Assembly: GCA_910585255.1 (NCBI GenBank)
Contig: CAJUEI010000119.1
Location: forward strand, 1 to 11,284
Direction of reading: 5' to 3'
Source of the DNA: an uncultured Lachnospiraceae bacterium
Lineage (GTDB): Bacteria; Bacillota; Clostridia; Lachnospirales; Lachnospiraceae
Length of the DNA stretch: 11,284 nt
Shown here one piece after another: positions 1-8,210 of the stretch. A program made the translations under genes and the position numbers. Each line of letters opens with the position of its first letter. Position 1 is the first letter of the stretch. The notes under the pieces are model-generated. The model was not told the DNA's origin. It did not search any database and saw only the letters and a program-made list of their open reading frames with translations.

Positions 1-36
1 TGTTATTATAACACATTGGGAAGAAAATGAAAAGAT

Positions 37-105
37 ATTAGACAGTCTCTTAGAGATTCTGCTTTCTAGAGAGTGGAACAGTATGCCCTTAATGCACTCT
101 GGCGT
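37..105 (-). repeat. Left-edge copy of a dispersed palindromic element (truncated by the window start)
   Basis: Positions 62-81 match the reverse complement of 8249-8268 at 19 of 20 bases, and 95-105 match the reverse complement of 8219-8229 exactly. The seven bases at 37-43 (ATTAGAC) also align with the reverse complement of 8275-8281 once gaps are allowed. The segment between the two conserved blocks differs in sequence and length (13 versus 19 nt), as expected for a variable hairpin. The copy has its own stem, 70-75 with 95-100 (AGAGTG/CACTCT), and a T-rich run at 118-123, so it may also end transcription from a gene left of the window. Its other half would lie left of base 1. Confidence 0.6.
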
Positions 106-214
106 TCTCTTTGGGAGTTTTTTGTGATTATTTTGTTTTTATGATAGGCTGGAAAAGGTAGAGGATTTATGTTAGAATAAAAAATTAGAATTTATAATTT
201 GGTATGGGGAAGAC

Positions 215-222
215 GGGAGGTG
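215..222 (+). promoter_or_regulatory. Ribosome binding site that sets a GTG start
   Basis: GGGAGGTG sits with its GGAGG core 7 nt before the GTG at 228. The in-frame ATG at 204 lies upstream of this site and has no Shine-Dalgarno sequence of its own. It would add eight residues (MGKTGGVF) that precede the conserved beta-strand and DxH motif. The GTG is therefore the better start. Confidence 0.75.
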
Positions 223-227
223 TTTTT

Positions 228-770
228 GTGATATATTTTACATCTGATTTGCATTTTTATCATGATAAAATTATAAAGCATGTAGGGAGACCATTTTATA
301 CTTATGAGGATATGAATCAGAAGCTTGTGGATAATTGGAACTGTTTGATAAAGGCAGCGGATGAAGTTTATATTCTAGGAGATATTATGATGAAAGGTGC
401 ACGATATGCGACTGAAATTTTATCTCAGCTTAAGGGGATAAAATATTTAGTAAGAGGAAATCATGATGGGTTTTTGGATAATCCAGATTTTGAACAGGAA
501 AGATTTTTTCGATGGGTAAAAGATTATCATGAATTGGTTTATCAGAATACTCGTTTTGTGTTGTGTCACTATCCGATTTTGGAATGGAATGGGTTTTATA
601 AAGGGGCGATTCATCTGCATGGGCACCAGCATAATCATGAAGACTATAACTATCGCAATTTACAGCAGAAGATTCGGCGTTATGATGTAGGGGTGGATGC
701 TAATTATATGAAGCCGGTTAGTGCAGAGGATATTCTTGATTTTTTTCAAATGATAGAGGAGATTAGGTAG
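228..770 (+). CDS. Small calcineurin-like metallophosphoesterase
   Basis: A 180-residue single-domain protein of the calcineurin-like metallophosphoesterase superfamily, which hydrolyses phosphomono- or diesters using two metal ions. All family motifs are present in order: SDLH (D7, H9) at the end of the first strand, GD at 51-52, GNHD at 77-80, the histidine of CHYP at 114, and GHQH at 132-135. DVGVD at 153-157 is typical of the last strand. Length suits the small stand-alone bacterial members of roughly 170-190 residues. There is no signal peptide or membrane segment, so it should be cytosolic. The substrate cannot be read from the sequence; nucleotides, phosphodiesters or protein phosphate are all possible. 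The gene appears monocistronic, followed by terminators and converging on the pectate lyase gene. An upstream ATG at 204 was set aside in favour of the GTG with a ribosome binding site. Family assignment is secure, specific function unknown. Confidence 0.9.
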   Translation: MIYFTSDLHFYHDKIIKHVGRPFYTYEDMNQKLVDNWNCLIKAADEVYILGDIMMKGARYATEILSQLKGIKYLVRGNHDGFLDNPDFEQERFFRWVKDYHELVYQNTRFVLCHYPILEWNGFYKGAIHLHGHQHNHEDYNYRNLQQKIRRYDVGVDANYMKPVSAEDILDFFQMIEEIR

Positions 771-806
771 GGGAGATTAGTTCTCCTACTCAATGCATTG
801 GGTATC

Positions 807-823
807 TGTCAGATCTGCTGACA
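807..823 (+). terminator. Weak hairpin downstream of the phosphoesterase gene
   Basis: TGTCAG (807-812) pairs with CTGACA (818-823) around a 5-nt loop, followed by TATTTTATTG. The stem is only 6 bp and the T-run is interrupted, so it could be an auxiliary terminator before the stronger one at 844-889. Confidence 0.35.
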
Positions 824-843
824 TATTTTATTGTTTGTGTGCA

Positions 844-889
844 TAAAAAATAAAACTCTGTTGGTTTAACCAGCAGAGTCTTATTTTTT
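844..889. terminator. Bidirectional intrinsic terminator between convergent genes
   Basis: An 11-pair stem (855-865 with 869-879, one G-U pair on the plus strand) closes a 3-nt loop. It is flanked by an A-rich tract on the left (844-854) and a T-rich tract on the right (880-889). The complementary flanks supply a U-tract in both directions, so it should end the plus-strand phosphoesterase transcript and the minus-strand pectate lyase transcript. Confidence 0.85.
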
Positions 890-946
890 ATGAAATCATG
901 AAATAATAGTAGTTTTTGTGTAAGAGTAAAAAAATTATGTAAAACT

Positions 947-2656
947 TTAGTTATAGATATTAAAGTAAATTTCACGAATTTGGTTTCTTTCGCAGTTTGA
1001 AACAATGGTATTGACTGTGGAATCTACCGTGCGGCGAATCAGTTCTTGTGTCTGAGCATTTGGAGTAGTAACACTATATCCGCTTGGCAGCTTATCTTTT
1101 GATTTTCCAGAAAATCCAATTATATTAGTGAAAAGTTGTAAGGTAAATGGTTCAATGTAATAGTTGTATCCGTTATCAAAAGCCACGCAGTTTGCGAAAG
1201 CTGCAGTGCAGGAACTGTTGTTGTTGTCGAATCCTTTTTTTGCATGATCGAAGGAAAGGCAGTTTTGTACTTTTCTAAAGCAGGAACTGTTGGTATTTAT
1301 GGAACCGAATTTAAATCCGTTTGGATTTCCGTCAAATTGATTTCCAGTCCAAGAGGCTAAGCTAATGGTTCCATCAGCGGTTTGAATAAAGTTTCCTTCA
1401 GGAAGCGAAAAGTTTTTATTGGCGTAGCGTTCAGCAAAGGCAGGGTCTTTCTTTAAGATAAGTTGTACTAATAGGAGATTGGTATCAAGCGGTTTTCCGT
1501 TTTTAAAGTCATATTCTCCTGTAAAGACAGAGGAGTTTCCGTTGTTCCAAGTAGCACATTCTTCATAAACTAAGTCGGAAGTCAATCCATCTGTTTTATC
1601 GTAGGAATCCCAGCCGTCATCTGAGTTGTCCCATGCATAGCAGCCATAGAAGGTATTGCCGGTTCCGGCTGCAAGTTTTGGTGCGAAGCCGTCAGCATTT
1701 CCGCCCAGTGTGTAGACATCACAGTTTCGGTAACTGGATACGAAACGGATGGTATTGTGATGTGCTCCGCCTGTAATCTGAAGTCCCGCATCATTGTTAT
1801 AGCGAATAATACAGTTTTTTACTGTGTTATATCCGGCAGAACTTCCTTTTATCTGAACACCGTTATCAGGGGCTTTTTGGATAATTAAGTTTTCTAAAGT
1901 ATAATAACTTCCTGTAATTCGTATACCTACTTGTCCGTCTCCGGTGGAGGTTCCAATATAGGAGTTTAAGAAGGAAGCAAAATCTAAAACAGGATAACTT
2001 CCGTCACTGTTTTCCAAACCGATGATAGACACATTGGCATTAGAAGCGGAGAGTTTAATCTGCTTGGTGCAGTCGATGGAATGTCCTTTTACATAGACTT
2101 TGCCGCCGGCTTTTTCTGCTGTGGAAATAGCGGAAACTAAATCATTAAAATTCGATACGATTGTTCCGTCTGTCGGGTTGGAGGAATCGGATTTTTGATC
2201 TACCTGAATTTTATAGAGGAGAATTCCGCTGTTTGCTGAGTATAAATAGACAAACCCAGCCGAACCGTTATATTGATAACTTTTGGTAGCGGCATTTCCT
2301 TCTGCAGTTAAGGCAGTAAGCTGTGCTCCGTTTTCATCTGCAATAATTAAAGAACGTGTTGTGCTTCCAGAGCTTTTTAGGGTTATTTTAATGATGGATG
2401 TGCCGGATAAAGGGACTTTTACACAGCGGTAATTTTTATTTCCCGAACCTTCCAAAGATAGGCAGTAAGGATAAAGTGTGCCGTCTACGGTCTGAGAGTC
2501 AGGAATAACGGACATTGTTTTTTCTGCTGTAGCAATTAAAGTTAAATTATTTACTGTAATAGTGGAACGAATAACACCAAGGTTTTTAAAAGCGTTATCT
2601 TTAAAGTTCCAAGAGATAGATGTAGTATATGTAGAGTGATTTGTTTCAAATGTCAT
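947..2656 (-). CDS. Family PL9 pectate lyase without signal peptide
   Basis: A 569-residue pectate lyase that should cleave polygalacturonate by beta-elimination, giving 4,5-unsaturated oligogalacturonides. Residues about 25-155 form a beta-rich N-terminal domain. From about 165 onward repeated strands with N, G and D turns mark a right-handed parallel beta-helix. The PL9 calcium site is visible as NADGF (D322) and NSDDGWD (D346, D347, D350). Their spacing equals that of D209, D233, D234 and D237 in Dickeya Pel9A as I recall it. The likely catalytic lysine is K449 in NGFKFG. About 60 extra residues lie between the calcium site and this lysine compared with Pel9A. The start has an AGGAGGT site (2664-2670) 7 nt upstream, and the N-terminus (MTFETNHSTYTTS) has no hydrophobic leader, so the enzyme is probably cytoplasmic and acts on imported oligomers. 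It has its own promoter and terminator. Confidence 0.92.
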   Translation of the reverse strand: MTFETNHSTYTTSISWNFKDNAFKNLGVIRSTITVNNLTLIATAEKTMSVIPDSQTVDGTLYPYCLSLEGSGNKNYRCVKVPLSGTSIIKITLKSSGSTTRSLIIADENGAQLTALTAEGNAATKSYQYNGSAGFVYLYSANSGILLYKIQVDQKSDSSNPTDGTIVSNFNDLVSAISTAEKAGGKVYVKGHSIDCTKQIKLSASNANVSIIGLENSDGSYPVLDFASFLNSYIGTSTGDGQVGIRITGSYYTLENLIIQKAPDNGVQIKGSSAGYNTVKNCIIRYNNDAGLQITGGAHHNTIRFVSSYRNCDVYTLGGNADGFAPKLAAGTGNTFYGCYAWDNSDDGWDSYDKTDGLTSDLVYEECATWNNGNSSVFTGEYDFKNGKPLDTNLLLVQLILKKDPAFAERYANKNFSLPEGNFIQTADGTISLASWTGNQFDGNPNGFKFGSINTNSSCFRKVQNCLSFDHAKKGFDNNNSSCTAAFANCVAFDNGYNYYIEPFTLQLFTNIIGFSGKSKDKLPSGYSVTTPNAQTQELIRRTVDSTVNTIVSNCERNQIREIYFNIYN

Positions 2657-2715
2657 AGTAATAACCTCCTATTTATAATGATAATTTGTTCTATATAATT
2701 ATATTACATAAATAA

Positions 2716-2744
2716 AGTGTATTTCATTTTTATTTTATTGTCAA
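2716..2744 (-). promoter_or_regulatory. Sigma-70/SigA-type promoter of the pectate lyase gene
   Basis: On the minus strand TTGACA (2744-2739) is followed after exactly 17 nt by TACACT (2721-2716). The -35 is perfect and the -10 matches 4 of 6. The transcript would begin about 50 nt before the start codon, leaving room for the AGGAGGT site. No clear operator palindrome was seen. Confidence 0.7.
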
Positions 2745-3027
2745 TAATAAATAAAAGAGGATAGTTTATATTTGAGACCATAAGTTACTAATATAAAATA
2801 ACTAAGCAAAAATATCAATTAAAGAAACGGTAATATAGGAAAAATGTACTATAAATCTTTATAAAGTATATTTTATAATATAAAAGATGTGATTACAATA
2901 TAATAATTGATTGATAAGTGGGAGCAGATCGATAGGGTTTAGACGTTGTTTTTCCGTGCTAGAGTTTGGTTCAGATAATTTTTTGTTCTTTTTAGTATCA
3001 AAATAACAAGATCTTCATATGATTTAC
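2745..3027. other. AT-rich divergent intergenic region
   Basis: Very AT-rich sequence between the divergent lyase and beta-CASP promoters. I see no open reading frame with a ribosome binding site, no strong hairpin and no CIRCE-type heat-shock operator. Only short A/T palindromes occur, such as TATAAATCTTTATA near 2850, which are expected by composition. Confidence 0.5.
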
Positions 3028-3056
3028 TTGCTGTCTTATAAAACAGGGGGTATAAT
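3028..3056 (+). promoter_or_regulatory. Promoter of the beta-CASP/GrpE-like/Hsp70-like operon
   Basis: A perfect TATAAT at 3051-3056 is preceded after 17 nt by TTGCTG at 3028-3033, which matches the -35 only in TTG. Transcription would start about 25 nt before the first ATG. There is no CIRCE repeat (TTAGCACTC-N9-GAGTGCTAA), so HrcA control is not supported. Confidence 0.6.
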
Positions 3057-3087
3057 AGAAGCCAGATAAAAAAAGAAAGAAGGTGCC

Positions 3088-4245
3088 ATGATAACAGAAC
3101 AAGAGATTTATTTTATGCCGCTTGGCGGCGGACAAAGAGTGGGGGCAAGCTGCTATTACCTACGGCTGGGGGGTGTTAATATTATTTTAGATGCTGGAAT
3201 CGGAAAAGAAAAGGGAATGGTATTTGAACCAGATTTTCATTCTCTGCTTACTTCTGTTTTTATTCAGAGTTTAAGCCAAATCAATCAGATCTATATTTCT
3301 CATGCCCATGCAGATCATATTGGCTATCTATTGAGACTGATGAGGGAGACGCCGAAGGCAGATGTCTATATGACGCAGATAACGGCGTTGCTGTCAGAAT
3401 ATCAGCTCTATGATAAAACCTATTTGTCTGGCAGAAACGAAGATGAAAATCAGAGGCTTGCTGCACAGTATATATTAAATAAGATCGTTCCGGTAAGCTA
3501 TATGCAAAAGATTGATTATGGCAGCTATCAGGTTATGTTTTTGCCTGCAGGACATATTCCGGGAGCAATGATGGTTTTATTTGAATATAGGAAAAGGCGT
3601 ATTCTTTATACAGGAGATTATTCATTGGGAAAAACGGCTCTTACCAGCGGTTGTATTATACCAGAAGGGCTGAAAATTGATACTGTTATTATGTGCGGTC
3701 TGCATGCTAAACATCCGAATTACAGAAAAAGGACGGATGGTTTGTTTCAAACCGTACAGAATGTTTTGCGGTTGGTGGAGCAGAGGCAGACTGCTGTAAT
3801 GTGCCGTATTCCGCAGCTTAGCAAAGGGATTGAATTTATCAAGACATTAAATGAATGGAATGTTCATAATATTCCTGTATATATTGACAATTCTATTCTA
3901 AATCTTATCGTAAAAATGGAACAGCTGGAAATTCCGATTATAAATTGCAATAACAAGGCAATGGGTTCTATTCTTCCAGAAGAACCTCATATCTATATAA
4001 CAGCAAATACAAATAGTCCAAATACCAGGTTTTATCAAGAAGTAACAGTTGATTTTTCTTTACATGAAGATTTTTCCGAAATGGAAGAGTTTATTAAAAA
4101 GGTGAATCCAAGACAGGCTGTTTTGGTACACTGTGCAAAAGAGTATTCCCCACTGGATACAACCATTGAACAAGTGATTATGTTAGACGGAGAGTGCAGA
4201 ACACAGTTTATATTTGCAGAAGAAAGAGAACTCTATCGGCTTTAG
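3088..4245 (+). CDS. Beta-CASP family metallo-beta-lactamase-fold hydrolase (probable nuclease)
   Basis: A 385-residue protein with the metallo-beta-lactamase core of the CPSF73/YSH1/RNase J group, whose members are zinc-dependent RNases or DNases. Motif 1 is D35 in ILDAG. Motif 2 is SHAHADH with H72, H74, D76 and H77. Motif 3 is H156 in GHIPGA, and motif 4 is D177 in YTGDYS. Beta-CASP features follow: a helical and strand insert from about 190 to 320, then FSLHED (H326) and VLVHC (H348), which fit motifs B and C. All metal ligands are therefore intact. It is shorter than RNase J (about 550 residues) and lacks that protein's C-terminal domain. No signal peptide or membrane segment is seen. 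An AGAAGGTG site lies directly before the ATG. It is the first gene of an operon, 27 nt before the GrpE-like gene, so its activity may be tied to the chaperone pair. RNA or DNA preference cannot be told from the sequence. Confidence 0.85.
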   Translation: MITEQEIYFMPLGGGQRVGASCYYLRLGGVNIILDAGIGKEKGMVFEPDFHSLLTSVFIQSLSQINQIYISHAHADHIGYLLRLMRETPKADVYMTQITALLSEYQLYDKTYLSGRNEDENQRLAAQYILNKIVPVSYMQKIDYGSYQVMFLPAGHIPGAMMVLFEYRKRRILYTGDYSLGKTALTSGCIIPEGLKIDTVIMCGLHAKHPNYRKRTDGLFQTVQNVLRLVEQRQTAVMCRIPQLSKGIEFIKTLNEWNVHNIPVYIDNSILNLIVKMEQLEIPIINCNNKAMGSILPEEPHIYITANTNSPNTRFYQEVTVDFSLHEDFSEMEEFIKKVNPRQAVLVHCAKEYSPLDTTIEQVIMLDGECRTQFIFAEERELYRL

Positions 4246-4272
4246 ATAGCAGGATAAGACAGGAGGAAGATT

Positions 4273-5370
4273 ATGATTCAGATAAAAGATCAGAAAGTAA
4301 ATGAAGTAACACAATGGATACATGAAGCAATGCTTCGGAAAGTCAAAAGAGGAAGTCAGGTAAAAGAAGATATTGTAATGGAAAACCGATTATTTTCGAT
4401 TCTCTGTCATGATTTTGACCTAGGTCCAACCAAATGTGCAATTGCTATGAATGAAAAGTATGGCTATACTTTAACTGGGGATGCCATAATTGAGATATTT
4501 CGAACCAGAAGAATGGCAAATCCGTTTGAACGTAAAGAATTACTGCAATGGGCAGAGGAGGTAGCAAAGTATTTTTCAAGTGCGATTATTGGAGAGAAAG
4601 AAGGGTTTGAGCAGTATGAGAAAAAGCGAAGAGAACCTGCTTTAAAGAATGGAAAAAGACATGATTCGCAAGAGCGGATGGCTGCCATTATGATCTATGA
4701 AAACTATCCAGAAATCGATCAATTTGATGATAAGAATAGTCTATATCTGTTGGGAAATACCTTAGCAAAATATTTCTTTTATGATATTTCGGATGCGATT
4801 AGTGAAGTTTATGGGTTTCCGCAGCATAAAGAAAAAGAAGCAAAGAAAAAACAGCAAAATAATAAGACAGAAAAAAAGATGTCCTATGAGCAGGCACTTC
4901 GAAGAGTCGATCAATTAGAAAATATTTTGGAGAGGACGAATACGATGCTTCAGGATCTGCAGGAAGAGTTTGAAGAGCAGTTAGAAGCAAGTAAGGCAAA
5001 AGAGTTAGCGGATTTTTTTGCCCGTTTAAATTCAGAAAAGTATGGATGTATTTTAGATGAACTGTTAGTGGTTCGAAAGGGAATTGATGAGTTAAGAAAG
5101 AAAAATTATGAGCTGCCAATTGAAATTAATGGTCTTTTAATTATGGTAAAAAAGTTAATTCAATTTGTAAGAGACAGCCATATTGAACCGATTATGAAGA
5201 TCAATTCGACTCGGGAGGTGATTGCATCTGATGTGGAATTCTGTAATTATGAAGGAAGTCCATTTGCTACTTTAGGTGACAGGAAGATGGTGAAAGTCGT
5301 GTCACCGGGATGGATTTATAAGGATAAAGAACTGCAGATTTCCAGACCAAAGGTAAAGGAGGAAGAATAA
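4273..5370 (+). CDS. GrpE-like nucleotide exchange factor with a novel N-terminal domain
   Basis: A 365-residue cytosolic protein. Residues about 203-245 form a heptad-like, E/K/Q-rich coiled coil. Residues 246-303 are helical (DFFARLNSEKYGCILDELL onward) like the GrpE four-helix bundle. From IEPI (304-307) to the end the pattern matches the GrpE C-terminal beta-domain: hydrophobic strands, then a glycine-aromatic motif GWIYKDKEL (346-354) and a basic end ISRPKV. The GrpE signature is only partly kept, so this is inferred from topology and local motifs. Residues 1-190 are a mostly helical domain I do not recognise, with a highly charged linker (185-202). No J-domain HPD motif is present. An AGGAGG site lies 6 nt before the ATG. 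The last base of the stop codon is the first base of the Hsp70-like start, which suggests coupled translation. The likely role is ADP release from the Hsp70-like partner, perhaps with target binding by the N-terminal part. Confidence 0.7.
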   Translation: MIQIKDQKVNEVTQWIHEAMLRKVKRGSQVKEDIVMENRLFSILCHDFDLGPTKCAIAMNEKYGYTLTGDAIIEIFRTRRMANPFERKELLQWAEEVAKYFSSAIIGEKEGFEQYEKKRREPALKNGKRHDSQERMAAIMIYENYPEIDQFDDKNSLYLLGNTLAKYFFYDISDAISEVYGFPQHKEKEAKKKQQNNKTEKKMSYEQALRRVDQLENILERTNTMLQDLQEEFEEQLEASKAKELADFFARLNSEKYGCILDELLVVRKGIDELRKKNYELPIEINGLLIMVKKLIQFVRDSHIEPIMKINSTREVIASDVEFCNYEGSPFATLGDRKMVKVVSPGWIYKDKELQISRPKVKEEE

Positions 5371-8210
5371 TGGGAAATTTTAATCGTACAGAACACAATG
5401 ACTTATGTGTAGGGATTGATTTGGGAACAACGAATTCGGTTTTAGCAACGATTAATGAGAAAGCAAATGGAGATATTGTCAGCAAAGTAGTAGAAATTGC
5501 TCGTGCAGTTGATATCTATAATTCTATATCGACAGAGCCTAAGCTGTCAACCATGAAAAAGCCGACACTCCCTTCCTGTATCTATTATCGGCAGGAAAAA
5601 AATTATGAACCTTTGGTAGGGGACTTTGCAAAGATGCAGTATCCGCTGCGTCCGCATTTAGTAGCAAAGTCCATTAAAAGTCAGATGGGAAGTCAGTATG
5701 CACAGGGACTCTCTTCTGATATTCCGGATAAAAGTCCGGCTCAGATTTCTTCCAGAATATTAAAGCATCTATTAAGAGAAGCCTCTAAGATATATCGATG
5801 TGATATTAATGATGCTGTAATTACAGTACCTGCTAATTTTGATTCAGCGATGTGCAAGGCAACCAGGGATGCTGCTGAATTGGCAGGGATTAAAGTAAAA
5901 AATGCAGACGGAAGTGAGCGACCAGTTCTTCTTTCCGAACCTAATGCCGTAATTTACGATCTGATTAATCAGATTCACAATGGAGAGATTTCCAGCCGAA
6001 TCTTAGATCTAAAGGAGAAAAAAAGGGTATTGGTATTCGATCTAGGCGGCGGGACACTGGATATTACGATGCATGAGATTAAGAGAAGAGGGGAGATAGA
6101 GGATGTTTTAAAGGTAGATGAAATTGCAACCAATCGCTATACCCTGTTAGGGGGAGATGATTTTGACGAAGAAATTGCAAAGACTATGTATGGTCGCTAT
6201 ATAAAACAGTTTTCGAGTCATCCAGATGTTGTCTTAAAACTGCGGCAGAAGGAAAAAGTAATTATGCCGCAGCTTCGGGTCTATGCGGAGCACTTAAAGT
6301 TGGATTTAAATGAGAGGTGCGGAGAAGACTATAGTTCTGGATGGGACGATGAGGACGAAGAAATTGAGTTGACAACTGGTGGAAATATGGGAGGAATTGG
6401 TTATTCTTATGATGATACCTTTACTAAGACAGAAATCGAGCAGATCCTTTCGATCTTTATGGCACCTGAATTGGTATTTGATGATTATAAGAGGTTGGAT
6501 AAGATTACAAATACCAGAAATATTATCTATCCGGTTTTAGATGTTTTATATAAAGCATCTGAAAAATTAGGAGAGAATCAGGTAGTGGTAGATGCCGTTA
6601 TTGTCAATGGCGGGATGTCGAAATTTTATATGGTTACCGATCGGTTAAAGGAATTTTTTGGATTTGAGCCGATTGTGGCACTAGATCCCGATCAGGCAGT
6701 GGCAAGAGGAGCCGCCGTTTATCACTATTATCTACATAAATACGAGCAGATGCAGGACGATATGCGGATGCTTGGAGAAGTGGAGGCAGGTCAGACAGAA
6801 GAGAGAGAAAGGACTGAGCCGTCCTCTGCACCGGTTATTACAGCAGAAAGAGAAAGAGAGTCTGTAAAGCCGATTATGCCTTATATGGCAATTCAATGGG
6901 GCAACAGTATTTTAAATGATAGTCTTTATCTGGGAGTAAAGAATGGTGCAGTTCATATGATTATTCCGACAGGAGCAGAACTTCCTTATACTTCTCCTAT
7001 TATGACAGGTTTTAAGGTGGAACCAGGACAGTATATGGTAGCAATACCAATAAAGAGTCAGAATTTGGATGGCTCTTATCGAATTATTGCAAATGGAAAT
7101 ATATCATTTAAGCAGCGTTATCCAAATGGGGCATTTGTAGCGTTTATGATCCATATGGGAAGTAACAAAGTTATTACAATGAAGGCATGGACAAGTAAGG
7201 ACGATGCCGGATATCAAAAGATAGAAGAAGGTTATGTAGAGATAGCGATTGATAATAAAGAACGTTCTAAAATAAAAACAAAATTTATTGCACCAAGCGG
7301 CAGTACGCTTCAGCCAAAATCAGAAGTCAATAATATGCTTCAGCTTTGCCAGAACTATGAAAAGTGCAGAAATAAACAAGAGAGAAGCAATATCGCAAAA
7401 CGGATTTCTGTATGTGTAAATAATATTTGTAATGCCGGGAATAAGGAGGAATTTTCAGAAGTAATCTTAGAAGCACTTCATACGATTTCAAGTGAAGAGC
7501 CAAGACAGCGATTATTTATTATAGCCAGAAAAATAGCACATACTTGGACCGATTCGGAAAAAAGCCGATTGGCTCAGTTTTGCATGAGCCAGATCAGTGC
7601 AGATTTGCATGGGTTATTTATTGGAGGACCAAAGGTGTCTACTAATATTCAAGCGGTTTATACATTAAGTACTTGCGGGAATATAGATCAGCTTAGCAAA
7701 CTTTCAGCTTTGCATCCTTTGTCCAGATATTTGCAGGCGTGTCTTTATACTCATGCAAAGACACGTACAGATTTGGCGTGGCTGCAGGAAGAGTTTGAAA
7801 AAGATGTAAAACAGGCGACAAAAAAATTAAACAGCAATATTCAGTTTAGTTCTTATGCGATTGGGGTTGCACTGCGTAAAGATGGGGCTAGAATTATGTC
7901 TCCTGCTATGGAAACAAAGATAGTGAATCAGTTGTGCAGTGTGATTCAGACGGGGAATCTTTCAAGCGAGGAGCTGACTTGCTGTATCTTGGCATTGGGA
8001 TGGATTTGTGATCAGAGAGAGCAGGCGTCTGAGATAGAGACGGATGTTATTTATAAGGTGCTGAGTGTGATTCGGAATGTGGGGGATTATTATTCGCCTT
8101 TTGTTACTATGAGATGTGAGAAGCCGAGAGAAGTGGCAGTGAAAATGGTGAATGGGGATTTGCTTAATGTAGATGAGGAGCAGTTTTTGCTGACGAAGTT
8201 GGAGTTGTAG
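5370..8210 (+). CDS. Hsp70-like ATPase with long helical C-terminal region
   Basis: A 946-residue Hsp70/DnaK-family protein. The actin-like nucleotide-binding domain spans about 12-455. It has phosphate-1 loop GIDLGTTNS (15-23), VPANFD (153-158), LLSEPNAV (187-194), phosphate-2 loop VFDLGGGTLDI (222-232, T229), GGDDFDEEIA (261-270) and adenosine motif VNGGMSKF (412-419). DPDQAVARGAA (439-449) closes the domain. SIKSQMG supplies a plausible catalytic lysine, K103. An acidic and glycine-rich insert lies at about 317-345. The usual hydrophobic DVLLLDV linker is absent; a charged, disordered-looking segment (465-500) replaces it. Residues about 505-630 resemble a reduced substrate-binding beta-domain (NDSLYLGVKNG, IIPTGAELPY). 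The last 300 residues are helical and unlike the DnaK lid. Housekeeping DnaK is about 610-640 residues, so this is a specialised member. AAAGGAGG (5355-5362), inside the previous gene, is its ribosome binding site. The operon has its own GrpE-like gene but no J-protein. Confidence 0.9.
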   Translation: MGNFNRTEHNDLCVGIDLGTTNSVLATINEKANGDIVSKVVEIARAVDIYNSISTEPKLSTMKKPTLPSCIYYRQEKNYEPLVGDFAKMQYPLRPHLVAKSIKSQMGSQYAQGLSSDIPDKSPAQISSRILKHLLREASKIYRCDINDAVITVPANFDSAMCKATRDAAELAGIKVKNADGSERPVLLSEPNAVIYDLINQIHNGEISSRILDLKEKKRVLVFDLGGGTLDITMHEIKRRGEIEDVLKVDEIATNRYTLLGGDDFDEEIAKTMYGRYIKQFSSHPDVVLKLRQKEKVIMPQLRVYAEHLKLDLNERCGEDYSSGWDDEDEEIELTTGGNMGGIGYSYDDTFTKTEIEQILSIFMAPELVFDDYKRLDKITNTRNIIYPVLDVLYKASEKLGENQVVVDAVIVNGGMSKFYMVTDRLKEFFGFEPIVALDPDQAVARGAAVYHYYLHKYEQMQDDMRMLGEVEAGQTEERERTEPSSAPVITAERERESVKPIMPYMAIQWGNSILNDSLYLGVKNGAVHMIIPTGAELPYTSPIMTGFKVEPGQYMVAIPIKSQNLDGSYRIIANGNISFKQRYPNGAFVAFMIHMGSNKVITMKAWTSKDDAGYQKIEEGYVEIAIDNKERSKIKTKFIAPSGSTLQPKSEVNNMLQLCQNYEKCRNKQERSNIAKRISVCVNNICNAGNKEEFSEVILEALHTISSEEPRQRLFIIARKIAHTWTDSEKSRLAQFCMSQISADLHGLFIGGPKVSTNIQAVYTLSTCGNIDQLSKLSALHPLSRYLQACLYTHAKTRTDLAWLQEEFEKDVKQATKKLNSNIQFSSYAIGVALRKDGARIMSPAMETKIVNQLCSVIQTGNLSSEELTCCILALGWICDQREQASEIETDVIYKVLSVIRNVGDYYSPFVTMRCEKPREVAVKMVNGDLLNVDEEQFLLTKLEL

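Noticed and set aside
2..127. Open frame without a start, ending at TGA 125-127, that could be the tail of an upstream gene
   Set aside because: Its last two-thirds lie inside the segment matching the palindromic element (37-105), and the translated peptide shows no recognisable domain. A chance frame through a repeat is more likely.
204..227. Upstream ATG start for the metallophosphoesterase
   Set aside because: No ribosome binding site precedes it, the real GGAGG lies downstream of it, and the extra residues are outside the conserved fold.
2745..3087. CIRCE/HrcA heat-shock operator before the Hsp70 operon
   Set aside because: No TTAGCACTC-N9-GAGTGCTAA or near match is present in the leader.
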